DNA of 43,485 bases from Streptomyces ureilyticus (lineage in GTDB: Bacteria; Actinomycetota; Actinomycetes; Streptomycetales; Streptomycetaceae), in NCBI RefSeq assembly GCF_011045025.1, contig NZ_JAAKZX010000069.1, positions 1 through 43,485 on the forward strand, in the 5' to 3' direction. The notes beneath the pieces were generated by a model, which searched no databases, was not told the origin of the DNA, and was given only the letters and a program-made list of their open reading frames with translations. Positions within the stretch are counted from its first letter, which is position 1. The number at the start of each line of letters is the position of its first letter. Of this stretch, positions 1 to 7,214 are shown piece by piece. A program made the translations under genes and the position numbers.

Positions 1-1237
1 GACGACATCCGTGGCCGTCGAACACCCGCCGCACCTTTCGCTTCCACTCCTCGATCCGCGCCTTGCGCCGCACAGCCCTCAGTTCCCTGAACAGCCCCTC
101 GTAGCGCGCCACGATCGGCTCCGCGTCGTACCGATGTGCGCTCTCCAGCGCCGCTCGCCCCATCTCCCGTCGCGCCGACTCGTCCGCGATGAGATCGAGC
201 ATCGCTTCCGAGAGGGCGCGGGCGTCGCCCACGGGGACGAGGCGGCCGTTGACGCCCGGGGTGATGATCTCGGCGGGGCCGAGGGGGCAGTCCGTGCTGA
301 TGACGGGCACGCCGCAGCGCATCGCCTCGACGAGTGTCATCCCGAACGACTCCGCGTCCGAGGCGCTGACCACGAGTGAGGACTGGGCGAACTCCGCCTC
401 GATGGGGGTGCGCGGGCCCATGAGCTGGGCGCGGCCGGTCAGGCCGAGGCCGTCGATCAGTGACTGGAGGTTTTCCTTCTGGGCCCCGCCGCCGTAGATC
501 CGCAGCCGCCACTCCGGTTCCTTCGGGGCGACCGCCGAGAACGCCTCGATCAGCAGGTCGAACCGCTTGCCGGGTACGAGCCGCCCCGCCGCCGCGATCA
601 CCTTCGCGTCCCCGGTGGAGGGCGCCACGCCCTTCGGCGCGGGCACGATGTTCGGCACGGCGGTGACCCGTACGCCCGGCAGCGGCATCCGCTTCCGGTA
701 CACCTTCGCGTCCGCCTTCGTCGTCGTCACGAGCGCGTCCAACCGGCCGTACTCCTCGGCGAGTACGGCCCGCAGCTTCTTGCTGTGCGCGTCGTGGCTC
801 AGGTGCTCCTGGCCGATGCGCAGGGCGCGGGGCGGGGCGAAGCGGGAGACGTAGACGTTGACGCCGGGGCGGGTGCCGATCACCACATCCGCATCGCAGT
901 CCGCCAGGTAGTCACGTACGCGGATGTCCGTCAGGCGGTTGTACTGCTTGGACCGCTTGTCGGCGGAAGGGAAGTCGGTCGGCGGCTCCGCGTGCAGAGG
1001 GTCCGCGAGGTCCGCGCTGCCGTCTCTTGTGTCCACGAGCGGTACGAGCGTGATGCGGGGGTCGACGTCGAAGCGCGGCACGTCCCGGTGGCGCGACATC
1101 GACACGATCGTGACCCTGTGCCGGTCGGCGAGCGCCGACGCGAGGTTGAGTGTGGTGCGGACGGTGCCCCCGATGGCGTACGCGTTGTGCAGCAGAAACA
1201 CGATCCTCATGCGTTTCGCGGCCTTCCTACGCTTCAT
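1..1237 (-). CDS. Glycosyltransferase family 4 protein (3' end beyond window)
   Basis: The reverse-strand frame is open from an ATG at 1237 through position 1, so the C-terminus is cut by the window edge. The product begins MKRRKAAKRMRIVFLLHNAY, and the ATG at 1210 (MRIVFLLHN) is an equally good start. The N-terminal half is Rossmann-like (GGTVRTTLNLA loop). The C-terminal half carries the GT-B donor-binding signature: a GRLVPGKRFDLLIEAF strand/loop and the E-x7-E motif in ESFGMTLVEAM. Family-4 enzymes of this type transfer sugars from nucleotide-sugars to envelope polymers, teichoic acids or lipids. The acceptor cannot be read from the sequence. No partner gene in the same direction is visible. 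Confidence 0.9.
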   Translation of the reverse strand, partial: MKRRKAAKRMRIVFLLHNAYAIGGTVRTTLNLASALADRHRVTIVSMSRHRDVPRFDVDPRITLVPLVDTRDGSADLADPLHAEPPTDFPSADKRSKQYNRLTDIRVRDYLADCDADVVIGTRPGVNVYVSRFAPPRALRIGQEHLSHDAHSKKLRAVLAEEYGRLDALVTTTKADAKVYRKRMPLPGVRVTAVPNIVPAPKGVAPSTGDAKVIAAAGRLVPGKRFDLLIEAFSAVAPKEPEWRLRIYGGGAQKENLQSLIDGLGLTGRAQLMGPRTPIEAEFAQSSLVVSASDAESFGMTLVEAMRCGVPVISTDCPLGPAEIITPGVNGRLVPVGDARALSEAMLDLIADESARREMGRAALESAHRYDAEPIVARYEGLFRELRAVRRKARIEEWKRKVRRVFDGHGCR

Positions 1238-1555
1238 ACCGTGCGTGCCTTCCCCGTCGCGGCTCTGGTCGCCCATGGTCCACGGGAGACAGTGGCCGGG
1301 CGAGGTGAGCCACCGGTCCCAGCGGGGTGAGAACCGGGTAAGAGACCCGGTCGTACCCCTGCTCATCAGGTACTACGTGTCCCAGGCCTTGGCAGACTGG
1401 TCGTGTGCCCCACAACGTGCTGCTCGCCGAGGACGACCGTGCCATCCGCCACGCCCTGGAACGTGCCCTGACCCTTGAAGGGTACGAGGTGACGGCCGTC
1501 GCCGATGGCGTGGAGGCTCTCGCGCAGGCCCATCGCAGTCCGCCGGACGTCCTCG

Positions 1556-1587
<32 letters not shown>

Positions 1588-1917
1588 CTCCAAGTGTGTC
1601 GCGTGCTGCGTGCCGAGGGCGACCGTACGCCGATCCTGATGCTCACCGCGCGCGTGGAGACCGCCGACCGCATCGCCGGCCTGGACGCCGGAGCCGACGA
1701 CTACGTCGTCAAACCCTTCGACGTGGACGAGGTGTTCGCCAGACTGCGGGCACTGCTGCGACGTACGGACCTTCCGGTCGGCGTACCCGGGGGACAGCAA
1801 CGCATGCCCGGCGCCCAAGTCGCGGTGGCGTGGTTGCGCATCGCCTCGCCAGCCCGGCGCGTCTGGCGCGGAGAGCGTGAGATCGACCTCACCTGCACGG
1901 AGTTCGACCTTCTGGAA

Positions 1918-2055
1918 CTCCTCGCACCGGTCCAGCATCGCCTCCGTGAACACTCCACGACGGTTTTTAGTCACAAACACCAAGTGGACATGGAGGTTGT
2001 AGACCACCTGACGACCGGTTCTGACCTCTGTGTTCGGCTTCCAGCGAGGTGACAT
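1918..2055 (-). pseudogene. tnpA (Y1 HUH transposase) N-terminal fragment
   Basis: From ATG 2055 the first 45 or so codons read as an IS200/IS605 TnpA N-terminus: NTEVRTGRQVVYNLHVHLVF, then VTKNRRGVFTEAMLDRCEE. In this family the N-terminal beta strand carrying the V-H-L-V-F-V-T-K-Y/N-R-R pattern forms the core of the HUH fold. The catalytic HUH and Tyr residues lie further downstream and are absent here. After DRCEE the frame runs into antisense response-regulator sequence. The gene is therefore truncated and inactive. Confidence 0.83.
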
Positions 2056-2059
2056 AAAC

Positions 2060-2073
2060 CGACGCTAGCGTCG
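2060..2073. promoter_or_regulatory. 14-bp perfect palindrome between divergent tnpA and tnpB remnants
   Basis: CGACGCTAGCGTCG is a perfect palindrome lying in the 24 bases between the start of the tnpA fragment and the start of the tnpB remnant. It may be a leftover of the shared promoter region of the insertion element. No function is shown. Confidence 0.4.
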
Positions 2074-2079
2074 ACGCCC

Positions 2080-2347
2080 ATGGGGCAACAGGACAGCCAG
2101 CAGGGGCTGGTAAAGCGGCAGTTCGGGCATCGTGCCCGGCTGGCGCTCGACCCTGCCCAGGTGGCGGTCCTGGACGCACAAGGGCATGCGGCGCGCACCA
2201 GCGTGCGGCTGGGAAGGCAACGCCGACACCAACGCCGCCCACACGGTGCTTCACCGATACCGGACGGGCCACGCGCTCGTCCCGGCTGCCGGGAGGGCAG
2301 TCGTCAGGCGCGCTTCGCACGGCGTCAAACCCGCCACCGCAAGGTAG
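2080..2347 (+). pseudogene. tnpB remnant, large internal deletion and frame change
   Basis: Starting at ATG 2080, the N-terminal 40 residues (LVKRQFGHRARLAL, DPAQVAVLDAQGHAAR) match the opening of actinobacterial TnpB proteins. At about 2200 the frame shifts and the sequence continues as the C-terminal zinc-ribbon/RuvC-III region, CGWEGNADTNAAH, then a basic tail to 2347. About 300 central residues, including the first two RuvC acidic residues, are missing. It is unlike the intact TnpB at 9.7 kb, so it represents a separate and older arrival. Confidence 0.8.
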
Positions 2348-2355
2348 GCAGGAAT

Positions 2356-2375
2356 CTCCCGGATCCATCCGGGAG
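2356..2375 (+). repeat. Right-end hairpin of the IS200/IS605 remnant
   Basis: CTCCCGGAT-CC-ATCCGGGAG is a perfect 9-bp stem with a 2-base loop, ten bases before the host junction. Right-end hairpins of this kind are the recognition structure for TnpA and form the 3' scaffold of TnpB guide RNAs (known for the family). Here both proteins are broken. Confidence 0.75.
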
Positions 2376-2495
2376 AGAGCTTCAAGACCGCATCTGGGGC
2401 TACGACTTCGGCCCCGGCTCCAAGAACCTCGCCGTGTACGTCGGTACCTGCGACGCAAGTTCGACGAGCCGGGTGCGCCCGGGCTGATCCACACG

Positions 2496-2591
2496 GTGCG
2501 GGAGGTGGCGACGGCTCACGGGGGTGAGCCGTTCGCCCGGCGAAGGGAGGGCGGAGGTTCGGCGACCGGCTTCACGGTGAGCGGTACGTGA
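2496..2591 (+). pseudogene. C-terminal scrap of a sensor histidine kinase fused to the response-regulator tail
   Basis: Directly after the response-regulator tail (IHTVR) the same frame continues VREVATAHGGEPFARRREGG and ends at TGA 2589-2591. That reads like the last strand region of a HATPase_c domain, where kinases commonly have V-x-x-V-A-x-A-H-G-G-x-x-x-A-x-x-R-x-G-G-G. Both family patterns share the V-R codons (gtgcgg), so a deletion between short repeats could have removed the end of the regulator gene and nearly all of the kinase. A 9-bp stem with a GGGG loop (2511-2532) lies inside this scrap. Confidence 0.68.
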
Positions 2592-2609
2592 GGGGGGTTC
2601 CCGGTGGAT

Positions 2610-2631
2610 GAGGTGTCGCTGAGTACACCTC
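2610..2631. promoter_or_regulatory. Operator-like inverted repeat upstream of ABC exporter
   Basis: GAGGTGT, 8 bases, ACACCTC: a 7-bp inverted repeat about 105 bases before the ABC ATPase start, in the only non-coding stretch from which the transporter can be transcribed. It could be a repressor or activator site. No regulator is assigned. Confidence 0.35.
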
Positions 2632-2687
2632 CCAGTACGGGTTCTGCGCCCAATGTGCCCGGCCCGCGCCCTCCGTAGCGTCATTCG

Positions 2688-2708
2688 CGTGGCACAGCGA
2701 GTGCCACG
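2688..2708 (+). promoter_or_regulatory. 8-bp stem-loop just upstream of ABC ATPase RBS
   Basis: CGTGGCAC-AGCGA-GTGCCACG is a perfect stem ending 12 bases before the GGAGG ribosome-binding site (2721-2725). It could be a 5'-UTR hairpin or a protein-binding palindrome controlling the exporter. Confidence 0.4.
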
Positions 2709-2734
2709 GAAGCCTTCACCGGAGGTCGACGACC

Positions 2735-3514
2735 ATGCTCAGCCGAACCCAACGCCCGCCCAACACCACCCCCACCGAAGCCCTACGCCTGGTCAAGGTC
2801 ACCAAGACCTACGGCACCGCCGACAGCAAAGTAACCGCCCTGGAAGACGTGACCCTCAGCCTCCCCCGAGGCACGTTCACCGCCGTCATGGGCCCCTCGG
2901 GCTCCGGCAAGTCCACGCTCCTCCAGTGCGCGGCGGGCCTGGACGCCCCGGACACCGGCATCGTCATGGTCGACGGCACGGAGATGACCGGCGGAACGGA
3001 GGCGCAACTCACCAAGTTCCGCCGCACCCGCATCGGCTTCGTCTTCCAGCAGTACAACCTCCTGGACACCCTCACCGTCGCCCAGAACACGATCCTCCCG
3101 CTCAAACTCGCCCGCCGCCGCGTCAACCGCAAGCGCGTAGAGGAGATCCTCACGGCCGTCGGCCTCGAAGGCCGCCTCGGCCACCGCCCCGACCAGCTCT
3201 CCGGCGGCCAGCGCCAACGCGTGGCCATCGCCCGAGCCCTTGTCACCGAACCCAGCGTGATCTTCGCCGACGAACCCACCGGCGCCCTGGACACCCGAAG
3301 CGCCCGCGAGGTCCTTCACCTGCTGCAGGAGGCGGTACGGATCCACGACCGCACGGTGGTCATGGTCACCCACGACCCGGTGGCGGCCTCGTACGCCGAC
3401 GCGGTCCTCTTCCTGGCCGACGGCCGCCTGGTGGGCGAGATGCGCCGCCCGACGGCGGACGCGGTCGCCGAACGCCTGGCGCACCTGGGCGACGACGTAC
3501 CGGCGGGGGTGTGA
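2735..3514 (+). CDS. ABC transporter ATP-binding protein (MacB/LolD type)
   Basis: 259 aa ATPase with Walker A GPSGSGKS (53-60), Q-loop in GFVFQQYNLL, signature LSGGQRQRVAIARAL (155 on), Walker B VIFADE (175-180), D-loop ALD and switch His in VMVTHD. These features place it in the exporter-type branch that pairs with FtsX-like permeases. GGAGG sits 9 bases before the ATG. The permease starts 3 bases after its stop, so the two form one operon. In Streptomyces such pairs are often flanked by a two-component system. Here the flanking system upstream is destroyed, so the exporter may have lost its original control. The substrate is unknown. Confidence 0.93.
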   Translation: MLSRTQRPPNTTPTEALRLVKVTKTYGTADSKVTALEDVTLSLPRGTFTAVMGPSGSGKSTLLQCAAGLDAPDTGIVMVDGTEMTGGTEAQLTKFRRTRIGFVFQQYNLLDTLTVAQNTILPLKLARRRVNRKRVEEILTAVGLEGRLGHRPDQLSGGQRQRVAIARALVTEPSVIFADEPTGALDTRSAREVLHLLQEAVRIHDRTVVMVTHDPVAASYADAVLFLADGRLVGEMRRPTADAVAERLAHLGDDVPAGV

Positions 3515-3517
3515 CCC

Positions 3518-4837
3518 GTGTTCACCATGCTCGCTCTCGCGATGCGTTCCATCCGCCAACGCCCCGGCCGCTTCACCGCGACCCTCCTGTCCGCCTTCCT
3601 GGGCGCGACGATCATCATGACGTTCAACTCGATGCACGACACGGCCGGCGCGAACGGCGTCGACGCGACGAGCGCGGAGACCCTGTCCACCGCGGCAGGA
3701 GTGGTCGGCGGCTACGGCACCCTGCTGGTGTTCTTCGCCATCGCCTCCACCCTCACCGTGAACGTCCGCCAACGCACCGCCGAAATCGACCTGTTGCGTT
3801 CCTCGGGCGCGACCCCGACACAGATCAAACGCATGATCGTGGGGGAGTCGGTGGCCGTCGCCCTCCTTGCCGCACTGCTCGCGATCGCCCCCGCGATGCT
3901 CGGCGGCCACGCACTGCTGTCCCTCTTCCAGGACAGCGGCCAGGTTGCCGACTCCGTCGACTACTCCTTCGGCCCCGTCGCGCTGATGTCGGGCATCAGC
4001 ATCACGCTCCTCGCCTCGGCGGGCGCGGCGTTCCTCGCGGTACGGCGGGCGACACGCAGGCGCCAACCCGCGGGGAAGGGACGGAAGTTCTTCACGTACG
4101 CGGCCCTGGCCCTCGGCGGCCTGGCGGCCTGCTCCACCTTCGCCTTCTCCGCGACCGACCCCGCGCTGATGGCCCCGCCCGCGTACGGCGCGATCCTCCT
4201 CGCGATCGGCTTCGCACTCCTCTCGCCGAAGCTGCTGCTGGCCGTACTCGACCGCCTCCCGTTCTCCGGCCCGAGCGGCTACCTCGCCGTACGGAACATG
4301 CGGCAGCGCGCGGCCCAACTGTCCGGTGTCCTCATGCCGTTGATCCTCTTCACCGGCATGGCGACCGCGACCCTCTACATGCAGGCCGTGGAAAACGACG
4401 CCATCGACGCGTCCGGCGTCCCGAAGTCCATCGACGCCAAGAACCTCGAGACGCTCAACCTCACGGTCGTCGGCATCATCGTGGTCTTCTCCTGCATCAT
4501 GCTGATCAACTCCCTGTACGCGGCGACGACTTACCGCAGCCGCGAGTTCGGCCAGCAGCGCCTCGCGGGCGCGACACCCGGCCAGGTCCTCGGCATGGTG
4601 GGGGTCGAGTCCCTCGTCGTCACGGCGACGGGCGTGTTCTTCGGCACGGCGGCCGGCCTCGCGGGGATCATCCCCTTCACCGTGGTCCGTACGGACTCAC
4701 TCCTCCCGGACCAGGGCCTCGGCACCTGGCTGGCCATCGTCGCGACCGCCACGGCGGCGACCTTCGTGACCAGCCTCGCCACGGCCCGTTGCACGCTTCG
4801 GACACCGGCGGTGGGCGCGGTGACGCTGGTCGCGTGA
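3518..4837 (+). CDS. FtsX-like ABC transporter permease
   Basis: 439 aa, GTG start 3 bases after the ATPase stop. Hydrophobic segments fall into two groups, each of an FtsX-type domain: an N-terminal part with TLLVFFAIASTLTVNVRQRT followed by the coupling-helix-like EIDLLRSSGATPTQIKRMI, and a C-terminal part with FSCIMLINSLYAATTYRSRE followed by FGQQRLAGATPGQVLGMV. The repeated E-x-x-x-L-R/Q-x-x-G-A-T-P pattern is the hallmark of these permeases. About eight membrane spans are expected. It is compact and lacks the large extracellular domain of MacB. With the upstream ATPase it would move a hydrophobic compound or peptide out of the membrane. Confidence 0.9.
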   Translation: MFTMLALAMRSIRQRPGRFTATLLSAFLGATIIMTFNSMHDTAGANGVDATSAETLSTAAGVVGGYGTLLVFFAIASTLTVNVRQRTAEIDLLRSSGATPTQIKRMIVGESVAVALLAALLAIAPAMLGGHALLSLFQDSGQVADSVDYSFGPVALMSGISITLLASAGAAFLAVRRATRRRQPAGKGRKFFTYAALALGGLAACSTFAFSATDPALMAPPAYGAILLAIGFALLSPKLLLAVLDRLPFSGPSGYLAVRNMRQRAAQLSGVLMPLILFTGMATATLYMQAVENDAIDASGVPKSIDAKNLETLNLTVVGIIVVFSCIMLINSLYAATTYRSREFGQQRLAGATPGQVLGMVGVESLVVTATGVFFGTAAGLAGIIPFTVVRTDSLLPDQGLGTWLAIVATATAATFVTSLATARCTLRTPAVGAVTLVA

Positions 4838-4878
4838 ACGGGCGTACGAAGGAGTCGCAGAGGGGAAGAATCTTCCAC

Positions 4879-6087
4879 ATGCTGCCTAAAACCACCCCTG
4901 ACGCCACTCCCGCCGCTCCCGCGCACCCGGGAGCCCACCCCAACCCGCTCGGCCGGCTCTCCCTGGACGAACTCCGCCGCCGTACGAGCATGAAATGGCG
5001 CACCTACCCGGAGGACGTACTGCCCCTGTGGGTGGCCGAGATGGACGTCCCGCTCGCCGAGCCGGTCGCGCGTGCCCTCACGGACGCGATCGCGCTCGGC
5101 GACACGGGTTACCCGGCCGGGACGGCGTACGCGGAGGCGCTGGCGGAGTTCGCCGGGAAGCGGTGGGGGTGGGACGACTTCGCCGTGGAGCGTACGGCGA
5201 TCGTGCCGGACGTGATGCTGGGCATCGTCGAGATGCTGAAGCTGGTGACGGGGCCGGGAGACCCGGTGGTCGTCAACTGCCCTGTCTACCCGCCGTTCTA
5301 CCAGTTCGTACGGAACATGGACCGCACCCTGGTCGAGGCCCCGCTGGGCGAGGACGGCCGCCTGGACTTCGCGGAGCTGGAGTCGGCGTTCGACCGGGTC
5401 ACCGAGGGCGGGCGCCGCCGGGCCGCATACCTGCTCTGCAACCCGCACAATCCCACCGGCACGCTGCACACCACCGCCGAACTGACCACCGTGGCAAGGC
5501 TTTCCCACACGTACGGCATACGAGTCGTGGCCGACGAGATCCACGCCCCGCTCGTGTCGCCGGGCGCCCGCTTCGTCCCGTACCTGACGGTCCCCGGCGG
5601 CGAGAACGCCTTCTCCCTGATGTCCGCCTCCAAGGCCTGGAATCTGGCGGGCCTGAAAGCGGCCCTGGCCATCGCGGGCCCCGACGCGGCCGCGGAGCTG
5701 GCCGAACTCCCCGAGGAGGTGAGCCACGGCCCCAGCCACCTGGGCATCCTGGCCCACACGGCGGCCCTCCGGGACGCGGGTCCCTGGCTGGACGCCCTGC
5801 TCCTGGGCCTCGACGAAAACCGCCGGCTCCTGTCCGCCCTCCTGGCCGAACATCTGCCTTCTGTCCGCTACGAGCCCTCCGAGTCCACCTACCTCGCCTG
5901 GCTGGACTGCCGGGCCCTGCCCCTCGGCGACGATCCGGCGTCCGTCTTCCTGGAACGGGGCCGAGTCGCCCTGAACTCCGGCATCCCCTTCGGCACGGGC
6001 GGCGCAGGACACGTACGCCTGAACCTGGCGACGTCTGGGGAACTGCTCACGGAGGCGGTGCGGCGGATGGCGCGGGCGGTGGGCTGA
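4879..6087 (+). CDS. PLP-dependent aminotransferase, MalY/PatB cystathionine beta-lyase family
   Basis: 402 aa, starting MLPKTTPDATP after an AGGGGAAG ribosome-binding site. Fold-type I class I/II features: WVAEMDVPLAEPV near the N-terminus (typical of MalY/PatB), YPAGTAYAEALAEF, NPHNPTG, ADEIHAPLV with the PLP-binding Asp, SASKAWNLAGLK with Schiff-base Lys252, and HVRLNLATS near the C-terminus with the substrate-carboxylate Arg. MalY/PatB enzymes cleave cystathionine or related C-S bonds to pyruvate, ammonia and a thiol. The exact substrate cannot be told from close aminotransferases. It lies 41 bases after the permease gene and might be read from the same transcript. Confidence 0.9.
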   Translation: MLPKTTPDATPAAPAHPGAHPNPLGRLSLDELRRRTSMKWRTYPEDVLPLWVAEMDVPLAEPVARALTDAIALGDTGYPAGTAYAEALAEFAGKRWGWDDFAVERTAIVPDVMLGIVEMLKLVTGPGDPVVVNCPVYPPFYQFVRNMDRTLVEAPLGEDGRLDFAELESAFDRVTEGGRRRAAYLLCNPHNPTGTLHTTAELTTVARLSHTYGIRVVADEIHAPLVSPGARFVPYLTVPGGENAFSLMSASKAWNLAGLKAALAIAGPDAAAELAELPEEVSHGPSHLGILAHTAALRDAGPWLDALLLGLDENRRLLSALLAEHLPSVRYEPSESTYLAWLDCRALPLGDDPASVFLERGRVALNSGIPFGTGGAGHVRLNLATSGELLTEAVRRMARAVG

Positions 6088-6108
6088 AGCGCCGGCTTGA
6101 GCGCTGGG

Positions 6109-6312
6109 TCATCTCACCAGTCGTGCGAGCAGCGTGGTGAGGTCGACCAGGAACTGGAGCCAGGGGCGGGCCCGCTCGGCCCGCCGGCCCAGCCGCCGGA
6201 CCCGGCCACCGGACCGCCGTTCCTCCCGCCGCTGCAGCGCCCGGTCCCGAACCCGCTGTAAGGCCTCGATCCGCCGCGTCCCGAACCGCTTACGTCGCGT
6301 ACGTCGCGTCAT
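6109..6312 (-). CDS. Small arginine-rich hypothetical protein
   Basis: A 67-aa reading frame, MTRRTRRKRFGTRRIEALQR and onward, very rich in Arg in its first 50 residues, ending with a short hydrophobic stretch (WLQFLVDLTTLLARLV). It fills most of the gap between the aminotransferase and the transglutaminase-like gene. No clear ribosome-binding site precedes ATG 6312. I do not recognise it. It may be a small nucleic-acid-binding or membrane-associated protein, or a spurious frame in GC-rich DNA. Confidence 0.4.
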   Translation of the reverse strand: MTRRTRRKRFGTRRIEALQRVRDRALQRREERRSGGRVRRLGRRAERARPWLQFLVDLTTLLARLVR

Positions 6313-6377
6313 GGCGAGACGCTAACGAGCCCCGCTTCCAGGACGCAGGAGGCGGGATCGCCAAAGAGGCCGGACGG

Positions 6378-7154
6378 TTATTGGCGGTAACCCGTAATTG
6401 CGGGAAGCCGGGCGCCCGCGCTCCAGCGCGCCAGCACGGGCTCCAGGAGGATGCGAGCCGTGCGGCACAGCGTCTGCCCGTGCCGCGCGAAGAGCTCGTC
6501 ACGAGAGTCGAAGTACCCGAGATCGACAAGGACTTGAGCGGACAGATCGCACGCCGCGCCGCCGCCCTGCGCCCCGCAGCTCACCGACCCGGACCAGTCC
6601 ACGCCGACCCGCGCCACCGCATCGAAGAGCGTCTCGCCGCCGCGGTTGCTGAAGGCCTCGCCCTCGGCCACGGGCTCGAACAGCTCCCCGATCGGCACCC
6701 ACTCCCGATCGATCAGAAACTCGGGCCAGGCAAGCAGCACCCGCTCCGGAACCAAGCGCTTGAGCCGCGGAAACCGCGGATACCAGAAGGCCCCGTCAAC
6801 CAGCAGCCCCCGCACCCGCGTCCGTACACCCACCGCCCGAGCAACAGCCTCCAGCACAGCCATCCGCTGACTACAGGAACCCCGCCCCAGCCGCAGCGTC
6901 CGCGAGGCCGGGTGCCGGTCCTCCACGGAGTACACCGGCCGCACCTCACGCGCGATGATCCCGTGCGCCACCCGAAGCACCGCACGAGCATCGGCACCCG
7001 GCCCCGCCTCGCGCCGTACGCGCTCCACGAGGGCCGCCACGACGGGCTGCTCCCAGTCCAGAATGGCGGTGGCCCGCGTCGAACCGCCCACGCCGGCCGC
7101 CGTTTCCGGCCGAACCTTCGCGCCCCGCCACGGCATCAACAATCGACTGGTCAC
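6378..7154 (-). CDS. Transglutaminase-like domain protein
   Basis: 258 aa from GTG 7154. The central segment ASRTLRLGRGSCSQRMAVLE, then AVARAVGVRTRVRGLLVDGA, matches the transglutaminase-like core: the active-site Cys follows a Gly-rich turn and is followed by a helix and the A-V-G-V/I-x-T/A-R strand. The WYPRF segment stands where the catalytic His strand normally lies, and a clear His-Asp pair is not evident there, so catalysis is uncertain. No signal peptide is present. Proteins of this family act as cysteine proteases/peptidases or cross-linking enzymes, and many are of unknown role. It runs in the same direction as the SulP gene 60 bases upstream. Confidence 0.72.
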   Translation of the reverse strand: MTSRLLMPWRGAKVRPETAAGVGGSTRATAILDWEQPVVAALVERVRREAGPGADARAVLRVAHGIIAREVRPVYSVEDRHPASRTLRLGRGSCSQRMAVLEAVARAVGVRTRVRGLLVDGAFWYPRFPRLKRLVPERVLLAWPEFLIDREWVPIGELFEPVAEGEAFSNRGGETLFDAVARVGVDWSGSVSCGAQGGGAACDLSAQVLVDLGYFDSRDELFARHGQTLCRTARILLEPVLARWSAGARLPAITGYRQ

Positions 7155-7214
7155 GCCCCACCCCCGCCTCCGGCTCCGTTTGCCAGCAGCGTATGTGAGA
7201 GGTCGTGCCGCCGG

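Larger units (their letters stand above)
1918..2385. mobile_element. Decayed IS200/IS605-family insertion (tnpA and tnpB remnants)
   Basis: The segment between the two halves of the response regulator has the layout of an IS200/IS605 element. It holds a 5' fragment of tnpA pointing left, a short palindromic gap, an internally deleted tnpB pointing right, and a right-end hairpin followed by TTCAA at 2381-2385. Host coding sequence resumes directly after that TTCAA, so the right boundary is well defined. The left end and the 3' part of tnpA are missing, so the left junction (about 1918-1925) is a deletion scar rather than a true IS end. The element cannot move by itself. Confidence 0.82.

Noticed and set aside
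2511..2532. Perfect 9-bp hairpin with GGGG loop as a terminator
   Set aside because: It lies within the histidine-kinase scrap, where codons explain most of it. It may still terminate, but I did not list it as a separate terminator.
2653..4878. A long forward frame continuous with the aminotransferase
   Set aside because: Only the part from 4879 is a real protein. The earlier 740 codons are Pro/Arg/His-rich and overlap the ABC ATPase and permease, which have clear motifs in other frames.
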